This document shows, piece after piece, positions 15,746 through 24,523 of a DNA stretch of 64,000 nt (positions are counted from its first letter, which is position 1; the number at the start of each line of letters is the position of its first letter). The stretch comes from Paenibacillus andongensis (lineage in GTDB: Bacteria; Bacillota; Bacilli; Paenibacillales; NBRC-103111). The notes under the pieces are model-generated. The model did not search any database. It saw only the letters and a program-made list of their open reading frames with translations, and was not told the origin of the DNA. The stretch covers positions 569,501-633,500 of the forward strand of contig NZ_CP104467.1 in NCBI RefSeq assembly GCF_025369935.1. Reading direction: 5' to 3'. Both the position numbers and the translations under genes were made by a program.

Positions 15746-18700
15746 ATGCAATTGAGCAAAAAAAAACGTCTTCGTAACCTGACAGCAATGCTAGCTACTG
15801 TACTCACCTTATCTTTGGCCACACCTGCTTTAGCGAATGGGGAGTTGTCCAATGGTGAGTCAAAATTCGAATCGGGATGGACCCATTCGGCAAATCTTGA
15901 GGAAATTGTTTATGACGGCAAAACTAAACACCCGAGGTTTATGAAAGGAATTTTATCGCCAGTCATTGAGAGTGACAAAGAAATTGTCCAGCAGTTTCAG
16001 ACGAATTCATTTTTACATTTTGATCCAACAGACCAGCAGCTTCAAGTGGTAAAAAGTGAGACAGATGACCAAAACAAGCAGCACGTTTTGTATCAACAAT
16101 TATACAAGGGGACACCTGTATATGGAAAATTTCTGCAAGTGCATTTAAACGCTAACCGACAAATTTATGCAATTATGAATTCCACTGCCGAAGGCATGGA
16201 TCAATTGAATCTCAATGTTAATCCATCCCTAACTGGCGAACAAGCTGTTGCCAAGTACAAGGCTCATCTGGAACAACAGCTTGGCTATACAATCGAAACA
16301 GGGGGCACGTTTCATGATATGGCTGTTTCCCAACCACAAGCAAGTTTAAGGGTTTATGAAAAAGAGGGTGCTTATTTGCTTGTGTACGTGATTGATTTTA
16401 ATTACATGAAGCCTGAGTTCGGAAACTGGACTGGATTTGTTGATGCCTCTTCTGGTCAAGTTATAGATGAATTCAGTAAAATCGAAAGGCTCGATACGAG
16501 CAGGAATAGTACAGGAACAGGGGATAGTTTTAGCGGCCAGCAGCGGCCTTTAAATATCTTCCTAGATAACCCTGGTAACCCATCGCCAATCTATGTCCTT
16601 GTAGACAACACAAAAAACATGTCTAATGGCGGTTATATTATTACATATAATGAAAAAACGAATTACCCTGTTACTAGTGACTCGACGAAACACTTTACCG
16701 ACAAGCACGGGGTAGACGCCCATTATTTAACTGGCAAAGTTTATGATTATTATAAGCAAAATTTCAATCGTGATAGCTTAGACGGAAATGGTATGAAAAT
16801 GGTATCTTATGTTCATGATGGAACCAATGTCCCTAACGCATTTTGGACAATGTTAACACCAACACAGGGTGTCATGTTCTATGGTGATGGCGATGGAGTA
16901 GGCTACAAGTGTATGTCTTGTGAAATGGACGTTGTCGCACACGAACTGACTCACGGATTAACAGCATTTACTGCGGACTTGGACTACGTAGGCCAGTCAG
17001 GTGCTTTGAACGAAGCTTTCTCCGATATTATGGCGGCTGTGATGGACGGCAACTGGACTGTAGGTGAAGATACAGGAACCATAATTCGAGATATGTCTAA
17101 CCCCAATGCGAAGGGCCAGCCGCAACATTTGGACCAATATGTAAATACTGTAACGGATTATCGTGGTGTACATGTGAACTCTGGAATTCCGAACCACGCT
17201 GCTTATTTGATCGCTACGAAGTTGGACCAAGCAGGGTATAACGGAAAAAGCTTACTCGGCAAGTTAGCCTATTATGCGCTAACCAAATATCTAACCCATA
17301 CTTCTCAGTTTATTGATGCAAGGAATGCCTTTTACACGGCAGTTGATGATTTGGGCGTGTCCTCCACTGACATTACAACTGTACGCAACATTGTAGATCA
17401 AGCGTGGAAAGAGGTTGGTATCCCTTACACAGATTCCATCGCTGCAGATGCATTTGAGCCCAACAACACATTTGCGCTAGCTAAAACGATCACTTTTGGA
17501 ACGAAAATTCCAGGAACTTTGCAGACGGATGACCTAGATTTTTACAAATTTACAATTGGTGGAAATGTAACGCAGAATGTATATGCCTATCTTTATGGTT
17601 ATTCAGGTAATATGGCTGCTATTCTCTTCAAAGATACTAATACAGTACCAGTGCATTTAACTAATACCACTGACCCTAGTATCACTTATTCTACCTATGG
17701 AGCTTCGGCTTTTAAACAATCATTGGAACCAGGAAATTATTATCTATTAATTGATACTTATGGTGAATCGTTTAATTCCAAAGGACCCTATAGCCTTTTC
17801 TTTACTAATGATTCGAGTAAATCAGCCATAACATCTCATCTGGCTGAACGTATCAATGAAGCTGGTCAATTGCTGGACGTTCATACCTATATGCCTGCAG
17901 ACAAGAAAAATGCATTGAATCAAGCCGTTACCGAGGCACTGTCCGTTACTGGTTCTGTGTATGCTGCCGAAACACAGTTTAATGAGACACTTAAGCTTGA
18001 TACAGCAATCAAAACCTTTTCTGCTGAAACAGATAAAGCTGCTCCAAGCTGGTCATCGGGAAGTGCATTAAGTGCTTCCAATATCACTACATCAGGCTTG
18101 AAATTAACCTGGCCCCTTGCCCAAGATGCTTTATCAGGAGTAACTCAGTATAAAATATACCAGGGCAGCACTCTGCTTGGCACAGTTGCAGCTAGCGTGA
18201 ACACGTACGATGTATCGACTTTGTCCGCCAATACTCCTTATACATTCACAGTAAAGGCTGGAGATGCTTTAGGCAATTGGACGACGACAGGATTATCAGT
18301 GACAGCTACAACGCTTAGCAATAGCGGCGGCGGTGGAGGTGGATGCTGCGCTGGCGGTGGATTTGGCGGTGGCTTTGTACCGAGCACACCGGAAAAAACA
18401 ACCGAAGGACAGCAGGCTGTTGCAGAAACCGCACTTAAAAGTGCAGTCGATGGAAAAGTCACTATAACTGTAGATCAAAAAGAAGCTGTTCTTCCAGTTA
18501 ATGCTTTTGATTTGATAGGCAATAACAAACTGCAATTAAACCTTGGAACCGCGGTTCTTTCGCTGGATAGTTCCATACTAAAGGATTTGGCAAATCTGCT
18601 TGGTTCGAATAAGGGGAAAGATGCCAAGCTTGTTTTTAAACACGAGAAGCTTAACGAGAGTGAAAGCCAGCAATTAATCAACAAAGCTGCTGGAGCTAAC

Positions 18701-19507
18701 GGCAGCATGAAGCCCGCAACAGAAATATATAATTTTGAATTGCAAGCAGTGGACGGCGGGCAGAGCCTTAAGCTTGGCAAATTTGAGAAGCCTGTTGAAT
18801 TGACGCTTACTTACAAGCAGGGAACTAATCCAGATTTGCTCGGTGTATATTATTACAACGAATCGACTTCCCAGTGGGAATATGTCGGAGGCACTTCTAA
18901 TAAGAGCAATAACACTATCACTGTTGTTCTTTCCCATTTCAGCAAATATGCAGTTGTGGAATTGGACAAACAGTTCAACGATATTCCATCCGATCACTGG
19001 GCAAATAAAGCATTAAAGTCATTATCGGCTAAGCATATCGTAACCGGAACTTCAGAAACCATGTTCTCACCCGAGGCTAAAACGACACGAGCTGAATTCG
19101 CGGCACTCCTTGTACGAACACTTGGATTGAAAGCATCAAAACCTGCTCCTTTCCAAGATGTGGATCAATCAGCATGGTACACAGATGCTGTAGCAGCTGC
19201 CTATGAGGCGGGTCTTATCGGCGGACGCTCTGAGACGAAATTTGCACCTCTTGCTACCATGACTCGCGAAGAGATGGCTGCCATGCTCGTACGCGCTTAT
19301 GAGTTTAAAACGGCTAAAAAACTAGGACAAGGGGAATTATCGCTTGTTGATAACAGCCTAATCTCAGGATGGGCTAAAGGCCAAGTTCAAACTGCAGTGA
19401 GCAATGGATTAATGAATGGGATCGGCAATAGTAAATTCGCTCCACAGGAGCTGACAAATCGCGCTCAAAGTGCGCAAGCCATTTATAATCTGCTTCAAAA
19501 GTTATAG
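15746..19507 (+). CDS. SLH-anchored thermolysin-type (M4) metalloprotease, multidomain
   Basis: 1253 residues from ATG 15746 (GGAGGGG, 6-base spacing); the frame open back to 15659 is upstream read-through. Order: signal peptide (1-32); fungalysin/thermolysin propeptide and PepSY (about 60-250); M4 catalytic domain with HELTH zinc motif (His399, Glu400, His403) and third ligand Glu423 in GALNEAFSD; catalytic His in GVHVNSGIPNHA; a pre-peptidase C-terminal (PPC) beta domain; a helical segment; a fibronectin-III domain; a Gly-rich linker holding a Cys-Cys pair; a beta-rich domain common in Paenibacillus surface proteins; and three SLH modules (from about residue 1075). It is a secreted zinc endopeptidase held on the cell wall. 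It is flanked by two galU relics. Confidence 0.93.
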   Translation: MQLSKKKRLRNLTAMLATVLTLSLATPALANGELSNGESKFESGWTHSANLEEIVYDGKTKHPRFMKGILSPVIESDKEIVQQFQTNSFLHFDPTDQQLQVVKSETDDQNKQHVLYQQLYKGTPVYGKFLQVHLNANRQIYAIMNSTAEGMDQLNLNVNPSLTGEQAVAKYKAHLEQQLGYTIETGGTFHDMAVSQPQASLRVYEKEGAYLLVYVIDFNYMKPEFGNWTGFVDASSGQVIDEFSKIERLDTSRNSTGTGDSFSGQQRPLNIFLDNPGNPSPIYVLVDNTKNMSNGGYIITYNEKTNYPVTSDSTKHFTDKHGVDAHYLTGKVYDYYKQNFNRDSLDGNGMKMVSYVHDGTNVPNAFWTMLTPTQGVMFYGDGDGVGYKCMSCEMDVVAHELTHGLTAFTADLDYVGQSGALNEAFSDIMAAVMDGNWTVGEDTGTIIRDMSNPNAKGQPQHLDQYVNTVTDYRGVHVNSGIPNHAAYLIATKLDQAGYNGKSLLGKLAYYALTKYLTHTSQFIDARNAFYTAVDDLGVSSTDITTVRNIVDQAWKEVGIPYTDSIAADAFEPNNTFALAKTITFGTKIPGTLQTDDLDFYKFTIGGNVTQNVYAYLYGYSGNMAAILFKDTNTVPVHLTNTTDPSITYSTYGASAFKQSLEPGNYYLLIDTYGESFNSKGPYSLFFTNDSSKSAITSHLAERINEAGQLLDVHTYMPADKKNALNQAVTEALSVTGSVYAAETQFNETLKLDTAIKTFSAETDKAAPSWSSGSALSASNITTSGLKLTWPLAQDALSGVTQYKIYQGSTLLGTVAASVNTYDVSTLSANTPYTFTVKAGDALGNWTTTGLSVTATTLSNSGGGGGGCCAGGGFGGGFVPSTPEKTTEGQQAVAETALKSAVDGKVTITVDQKEAVLPVNAFDLIGNNKLQLNLGTAVLSLDSSILKDLANLLGSNKGKDAKLVFKHEKLNESESQQLINKAAGANGSMKPATEIYNFELQAVDGGQSLKLGKFEKPVELTLTYKQGTNPDLLGVYYYNESTSQWEYVGGTSNKSNNTITVVLSHFSKYAVVELDKQFNDIPSDHWANKALKSLSAKHIVTGTSETMFSPEAKTTRAEFAALLVRTLGLKASKPAPFQDVDQSAWYTDAVAAAYEAGLIGGRSETKFAPLATMTREEMAAMLVRAYEFKTAKKLGQGELSLVDNSLISGWAKGQVQTAVSNGLMNGIGNSKFAPQELTNRAQSAQAIYNLLQKL

Positions 19508-19510
19508 AAT

Positions 19511-19561
19511 GTTCAAAAAGGGCTGCTCCCAAGGTCGTTATGACTGAGGGGCAGCCTTTTT
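19511..19561 (+). terminator. Terminator after the M4 protease gene
   Basis: AAAAAGGGCTGC arm and GCAGCCTTTTT arm around a 28-base loop, starting 4 bases after the stop codon. Confidence 0.8.
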
Positions 19562-19592
19562 GGTCGGGATTCTTTGCTGATCGCAACCGGTT

Positions 19593-19689
19593 ATACGAAC
19601 GATTGAACGGGGAGCGGGGAACGAGTTTCAGCTGACAGATACTCTGCTTAAGATGTGTCTGCATGAAGGGTTGATGGCGCTTGGATATC
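19593..19689 (+). pseudogene. galU: galU relic, downstream copy (shorter fragment)
   Basis: In one frame the sequence reads RTIERGAGNEFQLTDTLL then KMCLHEGLMALG, matching the same GalU region as the relic at 15110-15337 and about 80 percent identical to it in DNA over 70 bases (by eye). It loses homology after the GLMALG codons and runs into the regulator promoter. It has no start and is not a gene. Confidence 0.75.
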
Positions 19690-19693
19690 GAAC

Positions 19694-19749
19694 ATTCAGC
19701 AACCTTTCAGCAACCGCTCAGATTGCTTTTAGGGAGGATATGGGATACT
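19694..19749 (+). promoter_or_regulatory. 11-nt phased half-site array and promoter of the regulator gene
   Basis: Direct repeats in exact 11-base steps: ATTCAGCAACC (19694), TTTCAGCAACC (19705), GCTCAGATTGC (19716) and a weak fourth TTTTAGGGAGG (19727), then a possible -10 GATACT at 19744-19749. OmpR-family regulators bind direct repeats of 10-11 base period, so this is a likely autoregulatory site of the gene at 19794. Confidence 0.75.
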
Positions 19750-19793
19750 GGTTGTAGAAAACGTGTACAATGAATTTCGGGGGGATTATAACT

Positions 19794-20477
19794 ATGCGTC
19801 AATTAAAAGGTATCAAAATTCTACTCGTCGATGACGAGCCTCATATTTTAGAATTTCTGGAGTTAGGTTTAGCGAATGAAGGGTTTGAGGTTATGACGGC
19901 TCAGGATGGGATCAGTGCGATTACAGCATGCAATAAATTTCAGCCGCATATCGCAATTCTGGATGTGATGATGCCGGGGATGGACGGATTCGAAGTTTGC
20001 CGAATGATTAAAAAGACGGAAAATGTCGCAGTTATCATGCTGACGGCTAAGGATGAAGTCGATGACCGGGTTAAGGGACTCACGCTTGGGGCCGATGATT
20101 ATATGATTAAGCCGTTCAGCTTTGAGGAGCTGCTTGCCCGTATCTATGCGCGGATTCGCAACCATTTCCCCAACTTGTTCGGTGAAGTGATCATTGGACC
20201 GCTTCGCATGGATGATCGGCGCAAGGAAATTAGCCTGCATGACAACGTGCTGGAGCTATCTCCTACGGAATATGAGTTGCTCAAATTTATGTCAATTAAT
20301 CACGGACTTGTATTAAGCAAATCGATGATTCTCGATAAAGTATGGGGCTATGACTTCGGTGGCGAAGAGAACATCGTCGAGGTGTATATTCGCTCCTTGC
20401 GCGATAAACTAGGCGATAAAGAACATAAGCTGATCCGCACAATTCGCGGCGCCGGTTATCGGATGGACTTAACATGA
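19794..20477 (+). CDS. OmpR-family response regulator (probable regulator of the 11-nt arrays)
   Basis: 227 residues from ATG 19794, preceded by GGGGGGAT; the in-frame ATG 19770 lies before the ribosome site. Receiver domain: acidic DDEP, phospho-acceptor Asp in ILDVMMPGMDG, Thr in MLTAKD, Lys in MIKPFSF. Winged helix: ELSPTEYELLKF, VWGYDFGG and the terminal IRTIRGAGYRM. Its ORF overlaps the kinase start by 4 bases (ATGA). The half-site arrays at 19694, 22393 and 25357 lie before this operon, a secreted protein gene and an export operon, so I infer it activates all three when phosphorylated. Confidence 0.92.
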   Translation: MRQLKGIKILLVDDEPHILEFLELGLANEGFEVMTAQDGISAITACNKFQPHIAILDVMMPGMDGFEVCRMIKKTENVAVIMLTAKDEVDDRVKGLTLGADDYMIKPFSFEELLARIYARIRNHFPNLFGEVIIGPLRMDDRRKEISLHDNVLELSPTEYELLKFMSINHGLVLSKSMILDKVWGYDFGGEENIVEVYIRSLRDKLGDKEHKLIRTIRGAGYRMDLT

Positions 20478-21979
20478 AAAGGCGGGGCCGGTTTGCCGAG
20501 CATTTTGCTATCGGTTCGCTGAAATTCCAGCTGCTATCGCGGTCCTTGTTGGTGATGTCTGCGTTGCTGCTGCTGATTGGTGTATTCCAATATATTTTCA
20601 TGCAGCAATTTCTGTATAAGAACAAGGCGGAAACGATTCGCAACCAGCTTGCGACGTTACCTCCCAATACGTGGCAACGGGCAGGGGAATTTCCGGATCG
20701 AGGCCAGAATCCTTTTATGTCCAGACGAGACACTAACGGTGGTAACCGTTCGGAGAATGCTGGAGGAGAGTTTCCCCGAATTTTCATTCCTGATTTATCC
20801 ATTGCTTTGATCGATAGTGAAGGGACTTACAAGCAGTTATCTTCAGAAAATGTAACGACCTCTTTGCAGCTTACGAAGGAAGAATATCAGGAATTATTGA
20901 AATTGAAATTGAAACCAGGCGATTACCGAATCATGAAGGATAAAGATGGCAATGAACAGTTAATTGTCTTTCATCAAATTCGTGAGAGATCCCAAGGCGT
21001 ACAAGGACTTATTCAAGCGAGTTCGAGCACAGCACCGATCAAAGATTTGCTGCTCCGTCAGTTGTTTACCTTTCTACTATTGTCCATGACAGCAATGGTT
21101 ATAGGACTGCTTGGATTCCTGCCCGTACTAAGGCGGACGTTGGTGCCGCTTTCGAATATGGTGGATACCGTGAAACAAATCGATTCAGGTAATCTGGGCG
21201 AGCGGTTTCCTGCGCATCAGGGGCAGGTGGAGATTGACCGGTTATCGACTTCTTTCAATAGTATGCTGGAGCGACTGGAATTTTCTTTTGAGGCGGAAAA
21301 AGAGGCCAAAGAGCAAATGCGCCGCTTCGCTGCGGATGCCTCGCATGAGCTTCGTACACCGCTGACTTCGATTCATGGCTTTCTGGAAGTGCTGCTTCGC
21401 GGAGCGTATCAACAGCCGGAGCCATTGCTGAAAGCGCTGAAGTCTATGCACGGCGAATCCGTACGCATTAATAAGCTAGTTGAAGACCTGCTGCTGCTTG
21501 CCAGATTGGATCGAACGCCATCTTTTCAGAAAACGGAAGGGCTGCTCGATGAGATGCTGCATGAGATGGAGCCTCAGCTTCGTCTACTGGCGGGAGACAG
21601 AACCGTTACTTTTACGCTGGAGCCTCAGATCCGTTGTCTATATGATTCGGATAAAATCAAGCAGGTCGTACTCAACTTGTTTCACAACGCCGTTCAGCAT
21701 ACGCATCCGTTGACCGGACAACTAGGGCTTTCGTTAACAAAGACAGATGCAGGTGTCGAGATTGCTGTGCAAGACAATGGGCCGGGTATCGCACCTGAGC
21801 ATCTCCCTCATTTGTTTGATCGGTTCTACCGCATCGATTCCTCAAGGGCTAGGCGGAGTGGCGGTGCCGGATTGGGGCTGTCGATCACGCGCTCCATTGT
21901 GGAGCTGCATGGCGGAACGATTGAGGTTCATAGCACAGTAGGTGAAGGTAGTACATTTAAAGTGCTGCTGCTTCCATAG
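20474..21979 (+). CDS. Sensor histidine kinase partner of the 19794 regulator
   Basis: 501 residues. TM1 about residues 17-39, an extracytoplasmic domain of about 150 residues rich in Arg/Asn/Gly early on, TM2 about 193-220, HAMP, then HisKA with phospho-acceptor His291 in ADASHELRTPLTS, N-box LFHNAVQHT and ATP motifs DNGPGIAPEHLPHLFDRF and GGAGLGLSI. The large sensor loop suggests an extracellular or envelope signal. Together with the flanking regulon (secreted protein and ABC exporter) an envelope or antimicrobial-peptide cue is plausible but unproven. Confidence 0.92.
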   Translation: MKRRGRFAEHFAIGSLKFQLLSRSLLVMSALLLLIGVFQYIFMQQFLYKNKAETIRNQLATLPPNTWQRAGEFPDRGQNPFMSRRDTNGGNRSENAGGEFPRIFIPDLSIALIDSEGTYKQLSSENVTTSLQLTKEEYQELLKLKLKPGDYRIMKDKDGNEQLIVFHQIRERSQGVQGLIQASSSTAPIKDLLLRQLFTFLLLSMTAMVIGLLGFLPVLRRTLVPLSNMVDTVKQIDSGNLGERFPAHQGQVEIDRLSTSFNSMLERLEFSFEAEKEAKEQMRRFAADASHELRTPLTSIHGFLEVLLRGAYQQPEPLLKALKSMHGESVRINKLVEDLLLLARLDRTPSFQKTEGLLDEMLHEMEPQLRLLAGDRTVTFTLEPQIRCLYDSDKIKQVVLNLFHNAVQHTHPLTGQLGLSLTKTDAGVEIAVQDNGPGIAPEHLPHLFDRFYRIDSSRARRSGGAGLGLSITRSIVELHGGTIEVHSTVGEGSTFKVLLLP

Positions 21980-21992
21980 GTTAGATGAAGGA

Positions 21993-22028
21993 GCCTTATC
22001 TCGACTTGTCGGGGTGGGGCATTTTTTT
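21993..22028 (+). terminator. Terminator after the kinase gene
   Basis: GCCTTATCTCGAC pairs with GTCGGGGTGGGGC through several G-U pairs, then ATTTTTTT. Confidence 0.75.
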
Positions 22029-22108
22029 GTCTATAGAAAAAAAGAGCCCCCAGAAGCTTCTATTTGGGCAAAAGGTGGCTAATGCTGTATTCAGCACGAA
22101 ATTTATAT

Positions 22109-22237
22109 TTCCATTGGAATTTTTTCAATGGAATCGACTCTCTGATCTCGAAATTCGTACTTTTATTGGAAAAAATCCAATGGAATTGACTTCCGGGCTG
22201 CCAAATCCCTACTTCCACTGGAGTTAATCCAATGGAA
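22109..22237. repeat. Cluster of three TTCCATTGGA/TCCAATGGAA palindromes, 52-nt period
   Basis: Palindromes at 22109-22133, 22161-22184 and 22213-22237 have centres 52 bases apart. The bases between also resemble one another (GGAATYGACT after one palindrome, AAAT..C.TACTT before the next), so the unit is a degenerate 52-nt tandem repeat. A fourth, weaker unit follows to about 22275. The whole gap 22029-22392 holds no gene I accept; the 72-codon frame at 21985-22227 is this repeat read as protein. Confidence 0.8.
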
Positions 22238-22392
22238 ATTGTATTCAGGTTCCGAAATTCACAAAGTGGGAGCTGAATTTTCCAACTATGAGTTTTGGGA
22301 CAGTCCTATTTGGTTTCGAGATATGGAAGGGTAGCCGGCCAATGATAACAAGCCAAACTACATCTGCGAGCTGCCTTATGGGCATCTGCTAT

Positions 22393-22469
22393 TTTCAGCC
22401 AACCCTCAGAAATCTCTCAACCAATCTTCAGTTTACACTCAGATGAGATTCAGGTTAGGCGTCTATACT
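22393..22469 (+). promoter_or_regulatory. Six 11-nt phased half-sites and promoter of the secreted repeat protein
   Basis: Six uninterrupted 11-base units start at 22393, 22404, 22415, 22426, 22437 and 22448, each NYTCAR plus five variable bases (TTTCAG, CCTCAG, TCTCAA, CTTCAG, ACTCAG, ATTCAG). The -10 TATACT is at 22464-22469, 16 bases after the start of the last half-site, and there is no good -35. This is the geometry of an activator that overlaps the -35 region. Confidence 0.85.
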
Positions 22470-22520
22470 TGGTTTTGTAAGGAAGAAACAAAAAAATAAA
22501 GAAAAAGGTGGAAACAAATT

Positions 22521-23636
22521 ATGAAAAACATCGGTAGAAAAATTCTTACAGGTTCATTGGTAGCTTCTTTTGTACTCGGAGTTGGTTTTGTTGGAGCCTT
22601 ACATAATCAAGCATTTGCAGATACGGTGACTGGCACTTCAACGAGCACATCAACTCAAAACGCAGGACCGGGAGGCAAAGGTCGTGGAGATTTCGGAGAC
22701 CGCGGTGGCTTCAGGGGTGTGAACGTTGTAAAAGAAACAGCGACAATCCTAGGCGTTGAGGAAAGCGTCGTACAGGACGCATTGAAAGCGGACAAAACTT
22801 TAGCTGCATTTGCAGAGGAAAAAGGACTGGCGAAAGCAGACTTTTTGCAAAAGCTGGTCGCAGCAGAGACCGCTTCGATTACAGCTGATGTAACAGCGGG
22901 CAAAATTACACAAACACAAGCTGATAAAGTTCTCAAAGGTCTAACTGATCAGTTGACGAAGCGTATTGAAGCGACTGGGTTCAAAGGCGGATTCCCTGGT
23001 GGAGAAGGCGGTCGCGGGGGCATGGGTATGGGCAAAGGCCACGGAGGCAATCTGGTAGAACAAACAGCAACCATTCTTAGCGTAGAGCAAAGTGTTGTGC
23101 AGGATGCTTTGAAAGCTGGCAAAACATTATCGGCTTTTGCAGTGGAAAAAGGATTAACGGAAGCAGACTATGTAGCTAAGTTAGTTGCCGCAGAAACAAC
23201 AGCTATCAACGCTGAGGTTACAGCTGGGAAGATCACGCAAGCACAAGCAGACCAAATATTGTCCGGCTTATCCGACCGATTGACAAAACAAGTGCAAAGC
23301 ACGCGTCCTGAAGGTGGTCGGGAAGGTAGAGGCGGCGGTCATGGTGGCCCTGGTGGCCCTGGTGGTGGGCTTTTCGGGAACCCTGAAGTGTTGACACAAA
23401 TTCTGGGCATCACGCAAGATGAGCTAAGAACGGAATTAGAAGCAGGTAAATCAATCCTGGATGTTGCTACAGCTAAAGGCATCAGTGAAGATGATCTCGT
23501 CAGCAAAATCAAAGACGGAATGACGGATTCCATTAAGAAGCATGTGGAGCAAAAAGGCACTGACCGTAAGCGCCCAACAGGCACACCGTCTGCCAATCCA
23601 ACAGCACCAACACCAGCTCCGGCTGCAACGAGCTAA
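22521..23636 (+). CDS. Secreted protein with three helical repeats and Gly-rich linkers
   Basis: 371 residues with a signal peptide (about 1-34, AFA-DT cleavage). Three helical repeats follow, each with a LGV/LSVEESVVQDALKAGKTL-type start and an EKGLxxADxxxKLVAAE second half; the first two also have the ITADVTAGKITQTQAD helix. This pattern is like the DUF2680-type repeats of secreted Firmicute proteins. The repeats are joined by Gly/Arg-rich linkers (GGRGGMGMGKGHGG) and the protein ends in a Pro/Thr/Ala tail. AGGTGG ribosome site before ATG 22521. It is directly behind the six-site array and is the likely main extracellular output of the two-component system. Role unknown. Confidence 0.8.
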   Translation: MKNIGRKILTGSLVASFVLGVGFVGALHNQAFADTVTGTSTSTSTQNAGPGGKGRGDFGDRGGFRGVNVVKETATILGVEESVVQDALKADKTLAAFAEEKGLAKADFLQKLVAAETASITADVTAGKITQTQADKVLKGLTDQLTKRIEATGFKGGFPGGEGGRGGMGMGKGHGGNLVEQTATILSVEQSVVQDALKAGKTLSAFAVEKGLTEADYVAKLVAAETTAINAEVTAGKITQAQADQILSGLSDRLTKQVQSTRPEGGREGRGGGHGGPGGPGGGLFGNPEVLTQILGITQDELRTELEAGKSILDVATAKGISEDDLVSKIKDGMTDSIKKHVEQKGTDRKRPTGTPSANPTAPTPAPAATS

Positions 23637-23652
23637 AAATGAATTGGAGGAG

Positions 23653-23679
23653 GCTGCTCGCTATGCGGGCGGCTTTTTT
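23653..23679 (+). terminator. Terminator after the secreted repeat protein
   Basis: GCTGCTCGC pairs with GCGGGCGGC (including G-U pairs) around a TAT loop and is followed by six Ts. Confidence 0.75.
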
Positions 23680-23718
23680 GCCGTTCCGGTGAGATAGCAA
23701 TTAAGTCCAGATTCCACG

Positions 23719-23927
23719 CTTTAGTGATGATTTACATCACTAAAGTGTGCGAGAGGCGGAGGAGTGACTCGTTAGTGATGTAAAATATGCTTAAATGATG
23801 AGGCGCTGGCCGAGTAGTCCGATTCCGCTTCGTAGATTGGTAGTCTGCGTAAAATAAGTTTTTAGACTGACCCTATAAAGAAACAGCGGCGGACTAGGAC
23901 TGAAAATAATGTCTTAGACTGCTGCTG
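23719..23927. repeat. Two hairpins in a gene-free stretch
   Basis: CTTTAGTGATG / CATCACTAAAG (23719-23745) is a perfect 11-bp stem, and a near-copy of one arm (TTAGTGATGTAAAA) follows about 40 bases later. A 17-position stem with G-U pairs spans about 23883-23927 (CAGCGGCGG.. with ..CTGCTGCTG). The stretch 23680-24041 holds no gene I can support. Confidence 0.6.
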
Positions 23928-24041
23928 CTTCTATCATGCTAACGTTCTATGGAACCGACGGGTCATTATTTGACCCAAAAAGCTTGAGGCCACGAGCGCT
24001 CTCAATATTTAACGTGATTAAGATAGTTTCGCTCCCTAGAA

Positions 24042-24488
24042 TTACTTAACGCTCTTTCCCCATTCGACAGGTTGTTCCAGGATTATCCCGTCTGTCTGCA
24101 CCCATTGGGAAAGGCTGTTCTCTTTGGCTTGAATAACGATAAAATGCAGGTCTTCCGAAGCGGACGTATTCTTTAGCACTCTCACTCCGTCAGGAGCGAT
24201 TCGAACCGAGGTTCCTTCGATCACTTCAAATTCGTTTCCGTCCACTTGGATAAGACCTTGTCCTTTAAGAAAGATGTAAAGTTCCTCATTTTCTTGGTGT
24301 TTGTGATAGAAGGGGATCTCTCCCTTTGGGGGCAGATTATTCAGTGATACTTCCATGCTCGTAAGATTTAGGGATTCTTTCAGGAAAATTTTACCTTTTA
24401 TCATTCCTTCCGTGACGTTTCCAAAATTCGAAAATGCACCTGCATGGTTAATGGAGTAATTCACTTGATTCGGCTCCAATTTGTTCAC
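24042..24488 (-). CDS. Cupin-domain protein
   Basis: About 145-148 residues forming one cupin beta-barrel: the first metal motif is HKHQENEELYIFLKG (His-x-His with Glu), and the second region is IAPDGVRVLKN, in which the usual second-motif His is not obvious. Start could be GTG 24488, which is only 2-3 bases from AAGGAG, or TTG 24479, which is better spaced from GGAGAGG. Substrate unknown; small cupins of this type often bind metals and act as isomerases or dioxygenase-like enzymes. It is the last gene of a leftward cluster with an SRPBCC protein and an ArsR regulator. Confidence 0.8.
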   Translation of the reverse strand: MNKLEPNQVNYSINHAGAFSNFGNVTEGMIKGKIFLKESLNLTSMEVSLNNLPPKGEIPFYHKHQENEELYIFLKGQGLIQVDGNEFEVIEGTSVRIAPDGVRVLKNTSASEDLHFIVIQAKENSLSQWVQTDGIILEQPVEWGKSVK

Positions 24489-24523
24489 CTCTCCTTAGAT
24501 CTAATTGTATCAGTAACGTTAAA

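Noticed and set aside
19374-19664. 96-codon leftward frame
   Set aside because: It is a shadow of the protease end, terminator and second galU relic.
21985-22227. 72-codon open frame after the kinase gene
   Set aside because: It begins inside the terminator region and reads the TTCCATTGGA palindrome repeats as peptide, with no ribosome site.
22393-22469. Tandem repeat as a microsatellite
   Set aside because: Only the first six bases of each 11-base unit are conserved, and the rest vary freely; the -10 spacing is fixed, so it is a binding array rather than a slippage repeat.
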